From contig NZ_JABFDF010000004.1 of the NCBI RefSeq assembly GCF_013403985.1, positions 124,001-188,000 of the forward strand: DNA of 64,000 nucleotides, read 5' to 3'. Source of the DNA: Winogradskyella ludwigii (GTDB lineage Bacteria; Bacteroidota; Bacteroidia; Flavobacteriales; Flavobacteriaceae). The position numbers were made by a program, and so were the translations under genes. The notes beneath the pieces are model-generated. The model was not told the DNA's origin and did not search any database. It saw only the letters and a program-made list of their open reading frames with translations. Of this stretch, positions 63,110-64,000 are shown piece after piece (the first letter of the stretch is position 1; every line of letters begins with the position of its first letter).

Positions 63110-63125
63110 TACGTAACTTTACGTA
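63110..63125. promoter_or_regulatory. Palindrome TACGTAA-CT-TTACGTA
   Basis: A perfect 7-bp inverted repeat with a 2-base spacer lies 157 bases before the nuclease-domain gene. It shares TTACG with the inverted repeat at 63045. Confidence 0.4.
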
Positions 63126-63281
63126 TAGATTTTCTGACAAATAACGATTATGTTTGTTGGATGTCTATTTAATGTATTAATGTTATGATTAACTGACTAT
63201 ATTTAGGGGATATGAGTCATAATAGTTATTATATAACGAGTTAGGCAAAATAAAAACAGAGCTTCATTACATAAAAAATAT

Positions 63282-64000
63282 ATGAAAAGAATAACAGAAG
63301 AGAAATTAGCGGAAATAAAAAATAATGCATTAAAACCAACAATTTATAATGGTAATTTTCCGCTCAATGAAATATCTGATAGGGAATTTGAAGCTCTTTG
63401 TTATTTGCTTTTTAAAGAGCGTATAAAATATGATGATATTGAGCTGTCTGGTAAGTTTGACAAAATAGACTTAATGTCTGGAATTGGCGAAAAAGGGTTT
63501 GACTCAACGTTATATTTAAATAATAAAATTGTTGGTTTAATTCAATGTAAAAAATATAAAACTAGATTAACTAAACCTCTTGTAATTAAAGAATTTTTAA
63601 AATTTGTCCTAAATGCAATATTGAACCCTGATTTATTGCCAGATAAAAATAACTTCACATATTATATTATCTCTAGTTCTGGGTTTGCAAATACCACTAT
63701 TGCGTTATTATCTAATTTTAATAAAAAAATAGAAAAAGAAGATGTAAAAAAAATATGTTGTGAAATTATAAGTCAAAATAAGGGCTTAAATACAATTGAT
63801 ATTGAAGTTGAATTAAGTTCAGTTTATGATATTATCAAATTAATAAAAGTTAAAAAAGTAATACCTGAAGACTTAAATCTTCAACTTAAAGAATACTCAA
63901 TAATTGCTAAGAGTTTCTTTAAAGTTTACACTGCAACAGACAATACTCTTATTGAAAAAGTAATTACTAAATATCTTGAACCTTTAATAAATAGTATGTC
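63282..64000 (+). CDS. Mrr-like restriction-endonuclease-domain protein (partial, C-terminus outside window)
   Basis: The frame opens at ATG 63282 and stays open for 239 codons to the window edge. The visible part begins with a helical stretch (NEISDREFEALCYLLFKER, residues 29-47). GEKGFDSTLYLNN follows, with an aspartate at residue 74, then KIVGLIQCKKYKTRL (Q88, K90). Acidic residue E36, D74 and QxK fit the PD-(D/E)xK pattern of Mrr-type nucleases. YYIISSSGFANTTIALL then resembles the following region of such proteins. Local DNA is more AT-rich than neighbours. Proteins with this N-terminus often continue into a large NTPase in antiphage systems, but that part is not visible. Confidence 0.7.
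   Translation, partial: MKRITEEKLAEIKNNALKPTIYNGNFPLNEISDREFEALCYLLFKERIKYDDIELSGKFDKIDLMSGIGEKGFDSTLYLNNKIVGLIQCKKYKTRLTKPLVIKEFLKFVLNAILNPDLLPDKNNFTYYIISSSGFANTTIALLSNFNKKIEKEDVKKICCEIISQNKGLNTIDIEVELSSVYDIIKLIKVKKVIPEDLNLQLKEYSIIAKSFFKVYTATDNTLIEKVITKYLEPLINSM

Noticed and set aside
63235-63250. GTTAGGC as an integron attC core site
   Set aside because: It fits GTTRRRY, but no matching complementary core, no attC-like folded arm and no integrase were found.
1-64000. tRNA, rRNA, tmRNA or riboswitch genes
   Set aside because: I looked for GTTCGAATC-type T-loops and for long conserved leaders; the few hits lie inside coding genes and have no matching acceptor stem.

Overview
The window reads as chromosome of a marine-type Flavobacteriaceae bacterium (Bacteroidota). 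The evidence is AT-rich DNA, a T9SS type A sorting tail, TonB receptors with carboxypeptidase-like N-termini, DUF5916, DUF6146, DUF6787 and DUF6952 family proteins, short 5' leaders with TAnnTTTG -7 boxes, and many short intergenic repeats containing TTGAGCGCAGTCGAAAC. The genus cannot be fixed from the sequence alone. No rRNA, tRNA, CRISPR array or prophage was seen.

Layout. 1-7.0 kb: a cut glycosyltransferase-like membrane protein, ychF, a beta-hydroxyacid dehydrogenase, two unknown small proteins, and a phosphatase/FAD-oxidoreductase pair. 7.1-11.8 kb: a ferredoxin divergent from a LuxC-like acyl-CoA reductase, then serC, a serA-like gene and a DUF937 protein. 12-16.7 kb: a lipoprotein, a membrane protein, and a probable metal-uptake operon (His-rich secreted peptide, TonB receptor, lipoprotein). 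17-25 kb: a DUF5916 outer-membrane protein, a LolD-like ATPase, a DUF3999/DUF2339 pair and an orphan lipoprotein. 25.1-35.4 kb: an unusual concentration of ligases and hydrolases: two esterases, an M17 aminopeptidase, three ATP-grasp-type proteins, a GCS2 carboxylate-amine ligase and a class I amidotransferase. 35.8-45.2 kb: fumC, a T9SS-exported FG-GAP protein, hutI and hutG, a mechanosensitive channel-like protein, and an ECF sigma factor with a tiny overlapping partner gene. 45.5-50.6 kb: a TetR/ABC/HlyD/TolC export operon whose ABC ATPase has lost most catalytic motifs. 50.7-53.3 kb: lpdA-fabV. 53.6-58 kb: a PAS-LuxR regulator and an Lrp regulator divergent from a methionine gamma-lyase-like enzyme and an NhaC antiporter. 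58.1-63 kb: a peroxiredoxin/thioredoxin/DUF6952 operon, an amine oxidase, two related repeat clusters (one carrying a broken copy of the DUF6952 gene), a Crp-like regulator and an epimerase. At the right edge is the start of an Mrr-like nuclease-domain protein, possibly a defence gene.

The best candidate for an undescribed system is the 25.1-35.4 kb region, and within it the five-gene minus-strand operon at 30.2-35.4 kb. It pairs three kinds of amide-bond-forming enzyme with hydrolases and could make and recycle a small peptide-like metabolite. The degenerate ABC exporter and the truncated nuclease protein are the next most interesting. Function assignments are from reading motifs by eye; no database search was run.
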